A model generated the notes under the pieces. That model worked only from the letters and a program-made list of their open reading frames with translations. It searched no databases and was not told the DNA's origin. A stretch of 64,000 nucleotides of DNA from NCBI GenBank assembly GCA_963749825.1, contig CAVVOI010000012.1:1054001-1118000 (forward strand), written 5' to 3'. This document shows positions 52,645 to 61,518 of this stretch, piece by piece. The position numbers were made by a program, and so were the translations under genes. Within the stretch, counting starts at the first letter, position 1, and every line of letters begins with the position of its first letter. This DNA comes from UBA11865 sp963749825. Its GTDB lineage: Bacteria > Chloroflexota > Anaerolineae > Promineifilales > Promineifilaceae.

Positions 52645-52961
52645 TAGATTTGGAACCCAATTTTATACGGTATGATCTTATAGCTGAAGTCTGAAACGTA
52701 TTCCAAAAGTTGGTCGTTGAGGGCAAGCCAAATATCGCTACTCAAGGTGTCCGTCATCGTTTCTCGATCTCGACAGACGAAGCCGACAAGACGGTTTGGA
52801 TAATCGCCATAAGCTGTGTGCCAAGCCTCGCTAACTTCAAAACCAAGAGATTGCATAGCGGGAATATAACGGCCCAAGACGAACTCGTAGTACGCCTGTG
52901 CATTATCTTCTTTGATGCTATAGCTCAATAGGATTTTTATACCGCTGGCTGTCTCGCTCAT
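52644..52961 (-). CDS. Small protein of unknown function (dimeric alpha/beta-barrel-like)
   Basis: A 105-residue soluble protein. The pattern of IKILLSYSIKEDNAQAYYEF, then a helix with FEVSEAWHTAYGDYPNRLVGFVCRD, resembles ferredoxin-like dimeric alpha/beta-barrel proteins such as NIPSNAP or ABM domains, but I do not recognise a family. A TATACT box (52968-52973) lies 6 bases before the ATG with no ribosome site, a leaderless arrangement. It is coupled to the membrane-protein gene downstream. Confidence 0.72.
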   Translation of the reverse strand: MSETASGIKILLSYSIKEDNAQAYYEFVLGRYIPAMQSLGFEVSEAWHTAYGDYPNRLVGFVCRDRETMTDTLSSDIWLALNDQLLEYVSDFSYKIIPYKIGFQI

Positions 52962-52967
52962 CTTGAT

Positions 52968-52973
52968 AGTATA
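52968..52973 (-). promoter_or_regulatory. -10 element of a leaderless gene
   Basis: TATACT on the minus strand, 6 bases before the ATG at 52961. The -35 region is weak. Confidence 0.4.
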
Positions 52974-53241
52974 TCTCCCAATCGTGGGTGGAACGCTGAT
53001 TTATTCATCGGCGCACTCTCGAGCGCACCTCCGGGTAAGCCTGCCATGACAGGAACCAGTCACCCAGGATCGGCAATCCACCATATTGTTGCATGGCCAT
53101 CTACTATAAGTCTATAGGATTTATACGCTATACTGCACTATTTGGTTCCCCGATAGTAAAGTAAACTGCCATAAATTCTTCAGGAATGAAATTATTCAGC
53201 ATTAGTTTACTTCTAGGCAAATCCGCTCGAGGATTTTCACA

Positions 53242-54480
53242 TCATGCCATGGTGTTTTGCGCAATTGCACTTAAAGGAAGCGTAAAAACAAAATTGCTGC
53301 CAGCGCCCAATTCGCTTTGACAACTAATTTCCCCGCCTTGGGCCTGGATGAATTTTTGGGCAACAGCAAGATCTAGTCCCCAGCCAACATGCTGCCTAAC
53401 GTTTTCATCTTCAGACCTGAAAAAAGGTGTGAAGAGTTGGCTTTGATCTGCTTTAGATATACCAATCCCATTATCTATGACTTCGACTTGGGCGAACGCA
53501 CCACTTTCGTTGACCTTTACCTCCATCACACTTCCCTCGGACGAATATTGGCTGGCGTTGTTAATGAGGTTGGTTAAGACCTGGCCTATCAATGCACGGT
53601 CCGCATGCACCGGGAGCAATTCAAGAGCAACTTGAACACTCAACTGCTGATCGCGCTCGGACAAGGTTTCCTGAAATTCGGCCGCTATCTCCTCCAGGAG
53701 GATGGCGATGTCGAAATCATTTAACTCGATCTTCATCCGGCCTGACTCAATACGGTTTATTTCGGATAAGGAGGTGATGAGTTTACCCATCCGACCTACA
53801 TTCCGCTTGATTGTCTGTAGGAAAAATTCTTGCCGCTCGCTAAGCTCACCAACCATTCCAGTCACCAACATGTCCGTATAGCCCGATATCGATGTTAGCG
53901 GGACACGTAATTCGTGCGTGACCAACGACACATAGCGATACTTTTCCTGCTTGGCATCTTGGATAGCTGCCTTCAAGCTGCTATGGTCAATTGCCATGGC
54001 TATCAATGTGGCCGCCAGTTCCGTGAAAGACACATCCTGTGGTAGGAAGGCTCTATCCTCATAACTCTCTAGGTATACTGCCCCGAGAATTTGGCCCCGA
54101 GTTCTTAAAGGCACAGCTAGAAGCATCTCCTGCTGGTTGTTAGCAGGTTGCTTGTCTTCAGCGCTCCGGCTGGTGGTCATGCCTTCTGTTATCCGGCTCT
54201 CTCCCATTTGTAATACTTGATCGAGCAATTCTCGACCGGCCGCGGAAATGCTTTCGCCTTTGGTATCATCGTCAAACTGTTGGCATACCGCAACCTCTGT
54301 GACGGCTTCTTCGTCTTGGACCAGAAGCAAAACCCCCCGGCTAGCATGAGTCACCTTTGTGACCAACTCCAGGACGGAAACGAACGTACTATGCTCATTT
54401 TCCACGGCATCCAGGAGGCGGTTGATCGTCTCTAGCACCTCCAGGCGATCGAGTTGGGAAGAATCTTTCGGGTCAGGCAT
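53242..54480 (-). CDS. GAF-domain sensor histidine kinase
   Basis: A 412-residue cytoplasmic two-component kinase. An N-terminal coiled stretch (LEVLETINRLLDAVENEH) leads into a GAF domain (about residues 25-170; SRGVLLLVQDEE, LAVPLRTRGQILGAVYLES), a dimerisation domain with the phospho-accepting His in YVSLVTHELRVPLTSISGY, and a HATPase domain (NLINNASQYSSEG, VIDNGIGISKADQ, GWGLDLAVAQKF). No membrane helix is evident, so the signal is probably an internal ligand sensed by GAF. The ATG at 54480 overlaps the end of the nth gene by 8 bases; an in-frame ATG at 54531 lies deeper in nth. No response regulator is adjacent. Confidence 0.88.
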   Translation of the reverse strand: MPDPKDSSQLDRLEVLETINRLLDAVENEHSTFVSVLELVTKVTHASRGVLLLVQDEEAVTEVAVCQQFDDDTKGESISAAGRELLDQVLQMGESRITEGMTTSRSAEDKQPANNQQEMLLAVPLRTRGQILGAVYLESYEDRAFLPQDVSFTELAATLIAMAIDHSSLKAAIQDAKQEKYRYVSLVTHELRVPLTSISGYTDMLVTGMVGELSERQEFFLQTIKRNVGRMGKLITSLSEINRIESGRMKIELNDFDIAILLEEIAAEFQETLSERDQQLSVQVALELLPVHADRALIGQVLTNLINNASQYSSEGSVMEVKVNESGAFAQVEVIDNGIGISKADQSQLFTPFFRSEDENVRQHVGWGLDLAVAQKFIQAQGGEISCQSELGAGSNFVFTLPLSAIAQNTMA

Positions 54481-55141
54481 TATAGACTCGCTTAAAGTAA
54501 TCGCATTCGCCGCTGAGTGGACAATTGTCACATTTCGGATTTCTGGCAGAACATATTTGCCGGCCGTGCTGGATCAGGTTTAAGTGCATGGAATAGTATG
54601 TATCCGGTCGGCCCATATTTTCCAGGATTTGATGGGCTTTGTCAGCCGTTACTTTAGGGCCAATTAGTCCAAGCCGCCCAGTCACCCTGTGGACATGGGT
54701 GTCAACCGGAAAAGCCGGCCGATCGAAGGAAAACAACATCACAATCGAAGCTGTCTTGCGCCCAACGCCGTTCATGCTTGTCAGCCAGGCTAAAGCCTCA
54801 TCGAGGGGTATATCCGCCAGAAAGTCTAGTTCCAATTCGCCCCTATCCTCCTCAATACGCTTCAAAGCCGCTTGAATTCGAGGGGCTTTCTGATTGGCTA
54901 GGCCGGCCGGCCGGATAGTATCCGTAATCTCTTCGACCGGCGCCATCATGACGCTTTCCCAATCTGGATAACGTTCTTTTAGGGCATTGAAACCCCGGTC
55001 CCGGTTGCTATCAGAAGTACTCTGCGACAGTATTGTGCTTACCAGTTCATCAACCGGTGGCAGATGTTGCCGCCATTCGGGTTGGCCATAAACATCTCTT
55101 AACAGCTGAAAAATCTTTTCGTACTTTTCAGATAATTCCAT
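54473..55141 (-). CDS. nth: Endonuclease III
   Basis: A 222-residue DNA glycosylase/AP lyase for oxidised pyrimidines. The helix-hairpin-helix with catalytic Lys is MNGVGRKTASIVML, the catalytic Asp is in FPVDTHVHRVTGRLG, and the C-terminal [4Fe-4S] loop follows Cys-x6-Cys-x2-Cys-x5-Cys (CSARNPKCDNCPLSGEC). The frame is open to an ATG at 55198, but family length and the start of similarity favour the ATG at 55141 (MELSEKYEK). The histidine kinase gene overlaps its end. Confidence 0.93.
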   Translation of the reverse strand: MELSEKYEKIFQLLRDVYGQPEWRQHLPPVDELVSTILSQSTSDSNRDRGFNALKERYPDWESVMMAPVEEITDTIRPAGLANQKAPRIQAALKRIEEDRGELELDFLADIPLDEALAWLTSMNGVGRKTASIVMLFSFDRPAFPVDTHVHRVTGRLGLIGPKVTADKAHQILENMGRPDTYYSMHLNLIQHGRQICSARNPKCDNCPLSGECDYFKRVYNA

Positions 55142-55229
55142 TGACACACTGTCCAAGTATTCGGCAAATAATATTGAGTTCGTTTGAGTGTTACACATTG
55201 ATATTGATGAAAGTAAACTTTTCCAAACA

Positions 55230-56990
55230 TTACGCCGGCTTACCTGCTTTCATTCGGCGGGTTGCGACTCGCTCCAACAGAGCCTCCATCACAGTACCTG
55301 CATCGGATGATGAAAATCCCATGATTTCAAAGACAACCCCGTTGAATGCGTGCCAACCTGGTTCGGACATGGCTTCGCCAACCGAGACGACCGGCCGGTG
55401 CGACAGGGGTTCGTAAGCCGCCGCAAGACGCCTGGTCTGTTCCAGCGTCAGGTACTGTGGATCGGGCAAATATATTTCTTCCAGTTCGTACGTTGCCAGC
55501 CATAGCACGCCTTCGCCAAAGTTAACTCGGCCATGGAGTTCGGCCTGTAGAGCAAACCAGGCGCTATTCAACAGAGCAGCAGCTACGACCGGCCGGATTC
55601 CTTCAGCCAGCCGGATCTGGTAAATCTGTTGATCCACTGTCATCTGATCCCGAGCTACCGGTGCAAAATGTCGCTCCCATATTCCTTTAGGAAACAATAT
55701 TTGAGCGGCCGCTTGTTCAGGCAAGCTGTACCAGGGTTGGCGACCTACGCAGGTTCGACGCTGGTGAAAACCCAAGGATTCTCCCCAAGCAATATATTTG
55801 GCGGCGTTTGTATTTTTGAGATCAGCCCATGGCGGAACATACAAGACTTGATGTTCGCAATCGGCTGCCCCTACATTTCTCTTGTGGACATTGCGCAACG
55901 ACTTTAGGAGAGGTCTCCTGAACCTGGTCTCGATTTCCCACTTCTCTACAGTTTCCTCATCCAAATAGAAAAAGGAATTGGCCCCTGTTGTATAACCTCG
56001 CTGTATCAGCGCCCAACTACCGAGGCGGACTAGGCCTGGATCTTCAAGTCGCTTGCGATACACTTCCGGCGATCGCAGAGCTATACCCCACTTTTCATCG
56101 GCCGCTAAATCATGCTGGTCCATTACGCGTACGGATAGATCTTGGCTCTGGAAATCGCTGCCTGGTAAGAGATTAGTGCTGAGATGCTCCAGGTGGGTTA
56201 AGCGTTGGTCATCTTCTTTCTCAAAAGGGATCAATTGATCGAGCGGGAGGCACAAACGTACCAAACGAACCCGGTTTTTTGAGCGCGCCCTGGCGTCGCT
56301 ACACTTTTCCAAGATGATGAGACAAGTATTGATTTTAGCCTGGCTGAACCAGCGTTCGACATTCGATTCGATGAGAGCCAGAATCTGATAATGGTCCAAC
56401 AAGAATTGCTTCAGTCGCTCGCCATAAGCGACATCTAGCCAACTATTGGGCACAACAAACCCAAAGCGCCCGCCTTCTCTAAGGAAATCGGTGCCATGAA
56501 TAAAGAAATAGGCATGCAAGCCAGATCGTCGGGCTAGCAAAGTGCCTTGAGTTCGTCGGCTGGCATTCCCATCTTCTTTCTCGTAGCCGTTGAACATGCT
56601 GAGTTGGTGAACTAGTTCCGTCGTCTCCGGCATCCGGCCGATCCACTCTGCCCGCGTATACGGCGGGTTGCCAACGATGGCGTCAAATGGTTGATCAAGC
56701 CAGGGCTCCAATTCAAAGAAATTGCGGTTGATGATCCTCGCTTCAGGTAACGCCAGTTGGGCTTGCTCAGCCGCGGTATCATCCAATTCCACCCCCCACA
56801 ATGTATCTGGCGACGCTTCACCGGGGGCTCGCCACTCTTTCAGGAGGGCGGCCCTCTTTAAAAACGCACCAGCACCACAACTGGGATCAAGAAGACGATC
56901 TTTCGGCTGTCGAAGGCAGAAGGCTAACAATAAGTCGGCTACGTCTGCTGGTGTCTCAAATTGGCCATAGGTATGCTTTTTATCTGACAT
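55230..56990 (-). CDS. N6-adenine-type DNA methyltransferase (Eco57I-like)
   Basis: A 586-residue class I SAM-dependent DNA methyltransferase. Motif I is LLDPSCGAGAFLKRAALL (residues ~36-53) and the catalytic motif IV is VGNPPYTRAEW (~109-119), typical of adenine methylases; the C-terminal half resembles the TaqI/Eco57I target-recognition region. No endonuclease gene or nuclease motif is nearby, so it looks solitary: either an orphan regulator of gene expression or the remnant of a restriction system. GGGGATGA precedes the ATG. Confidence 0.88.
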   Translation of the reverse strand: MSDKKHTYGQFETPADVADLLLAFCLRQPKDRLLDPSCGAGAFLKRAALLKEWRAPGEASPDTLWGVELDDTAAEQAQLALPEARIINRNFFELEPWLDQPFDAIVGNPPYTRAEWIGRMPETTELVHQLSMFNGYEKEDGNASRRTQGTLLARRSGLHAYFFIHGTDFLREGGRFGFVVPNSWLDVAYGERLKQFLLDHYQILALIESNVERWFSQAKINTCLIILEKCSDARARSKNRVRLVRLCLPLDQLIPFEKEDDQRLTHLEHLSTNLLPGSDFQSQDLSVRVMDQHDLAADEKWGIALRSPEVYRKRLEDPGLVRLGSWALIQRGYTTGANSFFYLDEETVEKWEIETRFRRPLLKSLRNVHKRNVGAADCEHQVLYVPPWADLKNTNAAKYIAWGESLGFHQRRTCVGRQPWYSLPEQAAAQILFPKGIWERHFAPVARDQMTVDQQIYQIRLAEGIRPVVAAALLNSAWFALQAELHGRVNFGEGVLWLATYELEEIYLPDPQYLTLEQTRRLAAAYEPLSHRPVVSVGEAMSEPGWHAFNGVVFEIMGFSSSDAGTVMEALLERVATRRMKAGKPA

Positions 56991-57101
56991 GATTCATCCC
57001 CAAACCTGCCATGAGAGCCTTCTTTCATGACATTATAGCCCAAAAAACCAGGCATGGTTTATTGGAGTCAAAGCGAGCCAGAATGCGCTATAATGTCCCT
57101 G

Positions 57102-57560
57102 CTGATGACTTTATCATACCAACAGTTCCTGAAGACGTTCCCAGACGTTTTGATACCCCAGTTACCTGAGCATCTACAGGGAATGCAAGTACGCCAGCCT
57201 TTTCGTTGGATCATTCAATTCCACTATGGAGAGCCCCGGCTGCATTATGAATTATCTCGACCTCGATACCGGCCGGGTCTCGAATTAGCCTTTCATTGTG
57301 AAGCGAAAGACAAGGAGTTAAACCGCTACCTGTTGAATGGTTTTCGCCGGAATCTGTTTGAAATCAAGGAATCCTTGGGGGAAAATGTCGAAGCTGAAAT
57401 GTGGGATCGGGGTTGGACAAAGATTTATGAAGTTTATCCTGAAGACAATCTAACGAGCGACTACCAGCATGCGGTTGGAACGAGGATGGCCGAGATCATC
57501 GTTTGCCTGCACCCCATCTATGTCGAACTTCGGGGCCAAGTTGCTAGAATCTACCGCTAA
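57102..57560 (+). CDS. Protein of unknown function
   Basis: A 152-residue soluble protein with no recognised family. It is rich in aromatic and charged residues, with segments such as RWIIQFHYGEPRLHYELSRP and LEAFHCEAK-like alternating patterns suggesting an alpha/beta fold. A TATAAT lies just upstream and overlaps an earlier in-frame ATG, so the ATG at 57102 is the likely start; the open frame extends back to 57054. It is an isolated plus-strand gene between the methyltransferase (divergent) and mscL (convergent). Confidence 0.65.
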   Translation: MMTLSYQQFLKTFPDVLIPQLPEHLQGMQVRQPFRWIIQFHYGEPRLHYELSRPRYRPGLELAFHCEAKDKELNRYLLNGFRRNLFEIKESLGENVEAEMWDRGWTKIYEVYPEDNLTSDYQHAVGTRMAEIIVCLHPIYVELRGQVARIYR

Positions 57561-57700
57561 TTGAAATCTTAATATTGATTATGGAATTAACAACTTACTC
57601 TGAGAATTGATCAAGCGGTCGCCTGGGGAGATTCTTGGAAACAAAAAAGTCGATTTACCTATCAAAAAAACGAAATTGAGGAAGAGGGATTTAATAGCTC

Positions 57701-58078
57701 TTACGATTGTTCTTTTAGGAGATCGCGGATTTCTGTCAGTAGTTGCACCTCGGCCGATGGCTCTGGATCCATCGCATCCTCTGGTTCCTCTTCTTTTTTT
57801 GCAGAATTAGCGGCCCGCACAACCAGGAATATCGAGAAAGCGATAACCAGGAAATTGACGATCGCCTGGATAAAATTACCATATAAGATAGTGGCATCGC
57901 CAACTACGAGGGAGAGGCCTGTGAAATCAACTCCTCCCAGAATGACGCCGATTCAGGGCATAATGATGTCATTGATAAGTGAGTTGACGATAGCGCCAAA
58001 AGCCCCACCAATGATGACGGCGACTGCCAGGTCCATGACATTGCCGCGGTTAATGAACTCCTTAAATTCGTTTAGCAT
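57701..58078 (-). pseudogene. mscL: Large-conductance mechanosensitive channel with in-frame TGA
   Basis: The reading frame from the ATG at 58078 (AAGGAGGG 8 bases upstream) to the TAA at 57701 encodes 125 residues of MscL: MLNEFKEFINRGNVMDLAV, AVIIGGAFGAIVNSLINDII, then GVILGGVDFTGLSLVV, a second helix (IVNFLVIAFSIFLVVRAAN) and a C-terminal helix ending LLTEIRDLLKEQS. Codon 42, at 57953-57955, is TGA where the family normally has Pro, Ile or Leu (MP-x-IG). Everything else is intact, with no other change of frame. The channel protects against hypo-osmotic shock. A recent nonsense mutation or a base error are the likely causes. Confidence 0.88.
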
Positions 58079-58130
58079 AACTTATTCCCTCCTTGGTTTT
58101 TTTGGGGTGAGCACCCTGGTCAAAGCTGTA

Positions 58131-58643
58131 TCACCAGGGACCAGCATATTTGGTCTGATATGGTTCGGCCGCTTGTAACGATTGAGCGCGAGATATTTCA
58201 ATGAGCTGTCGCATGTGTAATAAGTCGTGGGCCACCCAAGAAGCAATTAGATCGCCCGCCCGTATTGGACCAAACGGCGCATGGTAGACGGCATCCCAGT
58301 CAGGCTCGACAAGAGTATCCAACCAGTCCAAGGATGCTTGGCGCTCCGCCATAAAGGCCTTTAAAGAAGTTTCAAATTCGCGACTGTTGTACTCTCTTTC
58401 CAGGACCCACCGTTCCGGATCAATCGCCGGCCAGATTTGATCTGGCTTATTAATGGTGATATCTAGTCGCACGCGGAAATCTTCTCGCTCCTCGTCGAGT
58501 AAATGATTCACCACTTCCAAGATAGACCACGAATGATCGTCAGGCTTCCAGCGAGCCTGCTCTATGGGAAGGTCCTCAAGTAGAAAATAAATGCGCTGGC
58601 CATTCTGGTACAAGGCGTGTCTCAGTTGTTGGAAATTCATCAA
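58131..58643 (-). CDS. DinB-family protein
   Basis: A 170-residue four-helix-bundle protein of the DinB/YfiT-like family. Likely metal-binding His residues are in VVNHLLDEE (near 47) and in the late WVAHDLLHMRQLIE pair (near 140). Members include thiol transferases and maleylpyruvate isomerase-like enzymes; the specific role here is unknown. The ATG is preceded by AGGGG and a TATAAT about 30 bases upstream. mscL follows downstream on the same strand. Confidence 0.87.
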   Translation of the reverse strand: MMNFQQLRHALYQNGQRIYFLLEDLPIEQARWKPDDHSWSILEVVNHLLDEEREDFRVRLDITINKPDQIWPAIDPERWVLEREYNSREFETSLKAFMAERQASLDWLDTLVEPDWDAVYHAPFGPIRAGDLIASWVAHDLLHMRQLIEISRAQSLQAAEPYQTKYAGPW

Positions 58644-58997
58644 TAACCCCTGGTAATATTATATGATCTAAGTCCTAATATAATATGTCCTCCGGCCGGC
58701 AATCTCGTTAAACAGAAAAAGGGAGCAATAGGTGATCTTGATACCGCTCGCGTTGCAAATGGACCATACTTTGCGCGCCAAATGGGTCGCTAAAGACCGG
58801 TCGGTATTCAAGCGTTTGCCGGTAACAGCCAATGGATTCGGGAAGGTCCACAGCTTCGTGAATTTACGAATACCGGCATAGTAAAAATTCTTCCATCTCT
58901 AACCTGTATACTAAAGCTGAGCCGGGGATGACTCTCCGCACTTATGCGATTGGTTTGGCAGCCAGATTATTTACTTATGTAAAGTATTTCGAGTGCC
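58644..58997. other. Gap between DinB gene and asnS
   Basis: About 350 bases with no gene that I can support on either strand. The left part is AT-rich and contains TATAAT-like sequences probably serving the DinB gene. I see no tRNA fold, no clear terminator for asnS and no repeat. Confidence 0.55.
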
Positions 58998-60335
58998 TCA
59001 AGGTTGCATACGATTGAGTGTGCGGGGAAATGGGCTAGTTTCTCTAATATGGGAAATACCGCTAATCCAGGCCACCGTTCGCTCCAGGCCCAAACCAAAA
59101 CCACTATGAGTTACTGTTCCGTAGCGGCGCAGATCAATATACCACTGGTACTTCTCTAGCGGTAGTTGGTGGCGATTGATCGCCTCTATCAGTACTTGGG
59201 GATCGCTCATGCGCTCACTGCCACCAATGATCTCGCCATATCCTTCAGGAGCGAGCAAATCGACGCTTTTGCAAACCTCCGGCCGGTCAGGCCACGGTTC
59301 CATGTAAAAGGCTTTGACCGCGGTTGGATAGCCATAAACGAAGACCGGTTTATCAAACTGTTTCGTTAATTCTGTTTCATGAGGCGAACCAAAATCTTCG
59401 CCCCATTCAATTTTCAACAATTCTTTTTGCTCTGGATCGTCTGTTTCATCCCGGATTGCATGAAGCCGATCGATGGCTTCATCATAGCTGATTCGCGGAA
59501 ACGGTGGTTTTACATTTTCCAGGTAAGTGAGATCTCGCTCCAGCAAGGCCAATTCCGCCGCCCGGTCTCTCAACGTAGTTTGAACGATAAAGGTGACAAA
59601 CTCTTCTTCCAATATCATCAAGTCGTCCAGGTCATAGAACGCCATCTCAGGCTCCACCATCCAGAATTCGGTCAGGTGGCGGCGCGTTTTCGATTTTTCA
59701 GCTCGAAAGGTTGGGCCAAAACAATAAACCTTGCCAAAAGCCATGATATTGGCCTCATTGTAAAGTTGGCCTGTTTGAGCCAGATAGGCGGGTTCTCCGA
59801 AATAATCTGCTTCGAAAAGGGTGCTGGTGCCTTCGGCCGCAGCCGGTGTGATGATCGGCGTATCGATATTAAGAAAACCGTTATCGTCAAGGAAATCAAT
59901 GATGGCTCGCTTGACAGTTGTTCGTATGCGCATGATAGCCCATTGTTTACTTGAACGAAGCCACAGATGGCGATTATCCATCAAGAATTCCACCCCGTGA
60001 TCTTTGGGGCTGATTGGAAATTCTTCGGCGTTTTGCAGGACTTCAAGGCGTTCGATCCCTAACTCATACCCGCCAGGAATACCTGGGGCCCGTTCATCCG
60101 CGCGCACCGTGCCGGTTACGATAAGTGACGACTCCTGGCCCAGACGTTTGATATTCTCGAATATTTCATCGCCCAGCTCTGGCCGGAAGGCAATAGCCTG
60201 AACGATGCCGGTCCCGTCGCGGAGGCGCAAAAATTGCAGTTTGCCTTTCCCCGTCCTGGCGTAGAGCCAACCCTTAATAGTAACCTGCTGTCCTTCATAT
60301 TGGGCAATTTGATCTATAGTTATGTCAACTATCAT
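58998..60335 (-). CDS. asnS: Asparaginyl-tRNA synthetase
   Basis: A 445-residue class II aminoacyl-tRNA synthetase that charges tRNA-Asn. An N-terminal OB-fold anticodon-binding domain (VTIKGWLYARTGKGKLQFLRLRDG) is followed by the catalytic core with motif 2 (GPTFRAEKSKTRRHLTEFWM) and motif 3 (GFGLGLERTVAWISGI). YDEAIDRLHA and GEIIGGSERMSDP are typical of AsnRS rather than AspRS. Full length and intact, consistent with an essential gene. Confidence 0.95.
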   Translation of the reverse strand: MIVDITIDQIAQYEGQQVTIKGWLYARTGKGKLQFLRLRDGTGIVQAIAFRPELGDEIFENIKRLGQESSLIVTGTVRADERAPGIPGGYELGIERLEVLQNAEEFPISPKDHGVEFLMDNRHLWLRSSKQWAIMRIRTTVKRAIIDFLDDNGFLNIDTPIITPAAAEGTSTLFEADYFGEPAYLAQTGQLYNEANIMAFGKVYCFGPTFRAEKSKTRRHLTEFWMVEPEMAFYDLDDLMILEEEFVTFIVQTTLRDRAAELALLERDLTYLENVKPPFPRISYDEAIDRLHAIRDETDDPEQKELLKIEWGEDFGSPHETELTKQFDKPVFVYGYPTAVKAFYMEPWPDRPEVCKSVDLLAPEGYGEIIGGSERMSDPQVLIEAINRHQLPLEKYQWYIDLRRYGTVTHSGFGLGLERTVAWISGISHIRETSPFPRTLNRMQP

Positions 60336-60550
60336 ATTGTTTTCCGTTTGATTAGTAATGACCGCTCTGCGGCGTGTTTTCGAAATGACGACAGATGTTC
60401 TAGCTGGAGAAAAGTTCCCTATTTGTCAAATAGATGAGTAAGGTTGGAACTTCTCTCTGAAAGAAAGCCGAAAGATAAAAACCTTGTTTCAGCCAACTAG
60501 TTCGCCTTACTTCTACCGATAGATATTCTAGCAATTTCAGAGGATTAGAT

Positions 60551-61417
60551 CTACCCGAGACGGAAGAGCCGTAAGCGAAGACCGGAGCCTCGAAGGTATG
60601 AAATCCGCTGGTTTAACCGGCTGGGCCTAAAGCCAAATTGTCGATATATCGAATCGAGAGGCGCAACTTCTGGCACGGTAAAGCTATCCATCATGAAGCG
60701 GGTTACCGGTGGTCTGCGCCACCAGCCGAATAGCAAGGCCGATAATGGGCGGACCAGCTTAATGGCTGGACCAAAAGGGGTCCGGCGAAGACCAGATATA
60801 GCCAATACTAGTTGGACCATGTCCTCATAGCGCATTCTTTCTTCGCCCGCTATTTCAATCGTTTGGTTGGCCAAATCGGGTTGGTCCAGGCTGGCGACAA
60901 GGCAATGGACAAGGTCTTCGACCCATAGGGGCTGCATAGCTACTTTGCCACCTCCCGGCAATAACACAACGGGCCAGGTCCATGCAGCCAGGCTGGCGAT
61001 TACATTGAGGAAATGGTCATCCCGGCCGTATAGGTTAGCCGAGCGGATGATCGTGTATGACATTCCACTTTGCAAGAGCAGCCGCTCTACCTGGCCCTTA
61101 ATGCGCAAGAGTGGGTAGGACGAAGCCCGGTCGGCATTCAAACGACTAACATAGATTACGCGCTTAACCCGGGCTCGCTGGCTCTCCTCAATTAGCCTCT
61201 CCGTCCCCTCCAGATCCACGTGACGCAGAAGACGAATCCGCCCGCGACCCTCGGCGCCAGCCAGGTGAATGATCGTCTCTACATCCAACAGTTCGGCTCG
61301 CAAACCTAAATGATCGTTCATCCTGCCGGTGTAAGCCTTTACCGGGCGTTCTAGGTTTTGCAGAACCGTCATTAAGGAGCGGCCGATGAATCCAGATGCC
61401 CCGGTGACTAGTATCAT
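60551..61417 (-). CDS. NAD(P)-dependent epimerase/dehydratase-like protein (extended SDR)
   Basis: A 288-residue Rossmann protein of the extended/atypical SDR type. The NAD(P) motif TGASGFIGRSL is at residues ~5-15, with IIHLAGAEGRGR and a VIYVSRLNA segment, plus a later SYTIIRSANLYG. The usual YxxxK triad is not clear (SYPLLRIKGQ in its place), which fits atypical members such as NADH-ubiquinone-oxidoreductase-assembly-like or complex-stabilising proteins. The ATG at 61417 follows a TACAAT by 6 bases with no ribosome site; the open frame extends to 61462 but that part holds the promoter. It diverges from the GT4 gene. Confidence 0.86.
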   Translation of the reverse strand: MILVTGASGFIGRSLMTVLQNLERPVKAYTGRMNDHLGLRAELLDVETIIHLAGAEGRGRIRLLRHVDLEGTERLIEESQRARVKRVIYVSRLNADRASSYPLLRIKGQVERLLLQSGMSYTIIRSANLYGRDDHFLNVIASLAAWTWPVVLLPGGGKVAMQPLWVEDLVHCLVASLDQPDLANQTIEIAGEERMRYEDMVQLVLAISGLRRTPFGPAIKLVRPLSALLFGWWRRPPVTRFMMDSFTVPEVAPLDSIYRQFGFRPSRLNQRISYLRGSGLRLRLFRLG

Positions 61418-61423
61418 AACAAG

Positions 61424-61452
61424 ATTGTAATGCGTATCGCTCCGGGCGTAAA
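61424..61452 (-). promoter_or_regulatory. Leaderless-type promoter of the SDR gene
   Basis: TTTACG (61447-61452), a 17-base spacer and TACAAT (61424-61429) on the minus strand, then 6 bases to the ATG at 61417. The arrangement is nearly identical to that of rarA (TACAAT-CCTGTT-ATG versus TACAAT-CTTGTT-ATG). Confidence 0.5.
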
Positions 61453-61505
61453 AACCATCCAAGAGACAATCGGATACTATTGAAGGTTTTTCAGGCTGAT
61501 TACTC

Positions 61506-61511
61506 TATAAT
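61506..61511 (+). promoter_or_regulatory. -10 element of the leaderless GT4 gene
   Basis: A perfect TATAAT lies 7 bases before the ATG at 61519, with no ribosome site between. The -35 is weak (TTGAAG at 61480 would need a 20-base spacer). Confidence 0.5.
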
Positions 61512-61518
61512 TTATTGT

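Noticed and set aside
57953..57955. TGA read as tryptophan or selenocysteine
   Set aside because: TGA ends several intact genes here (for example at 258-260), and I see no SECIS-like hairpin just after the codon. MscL does not need Cys at this point.
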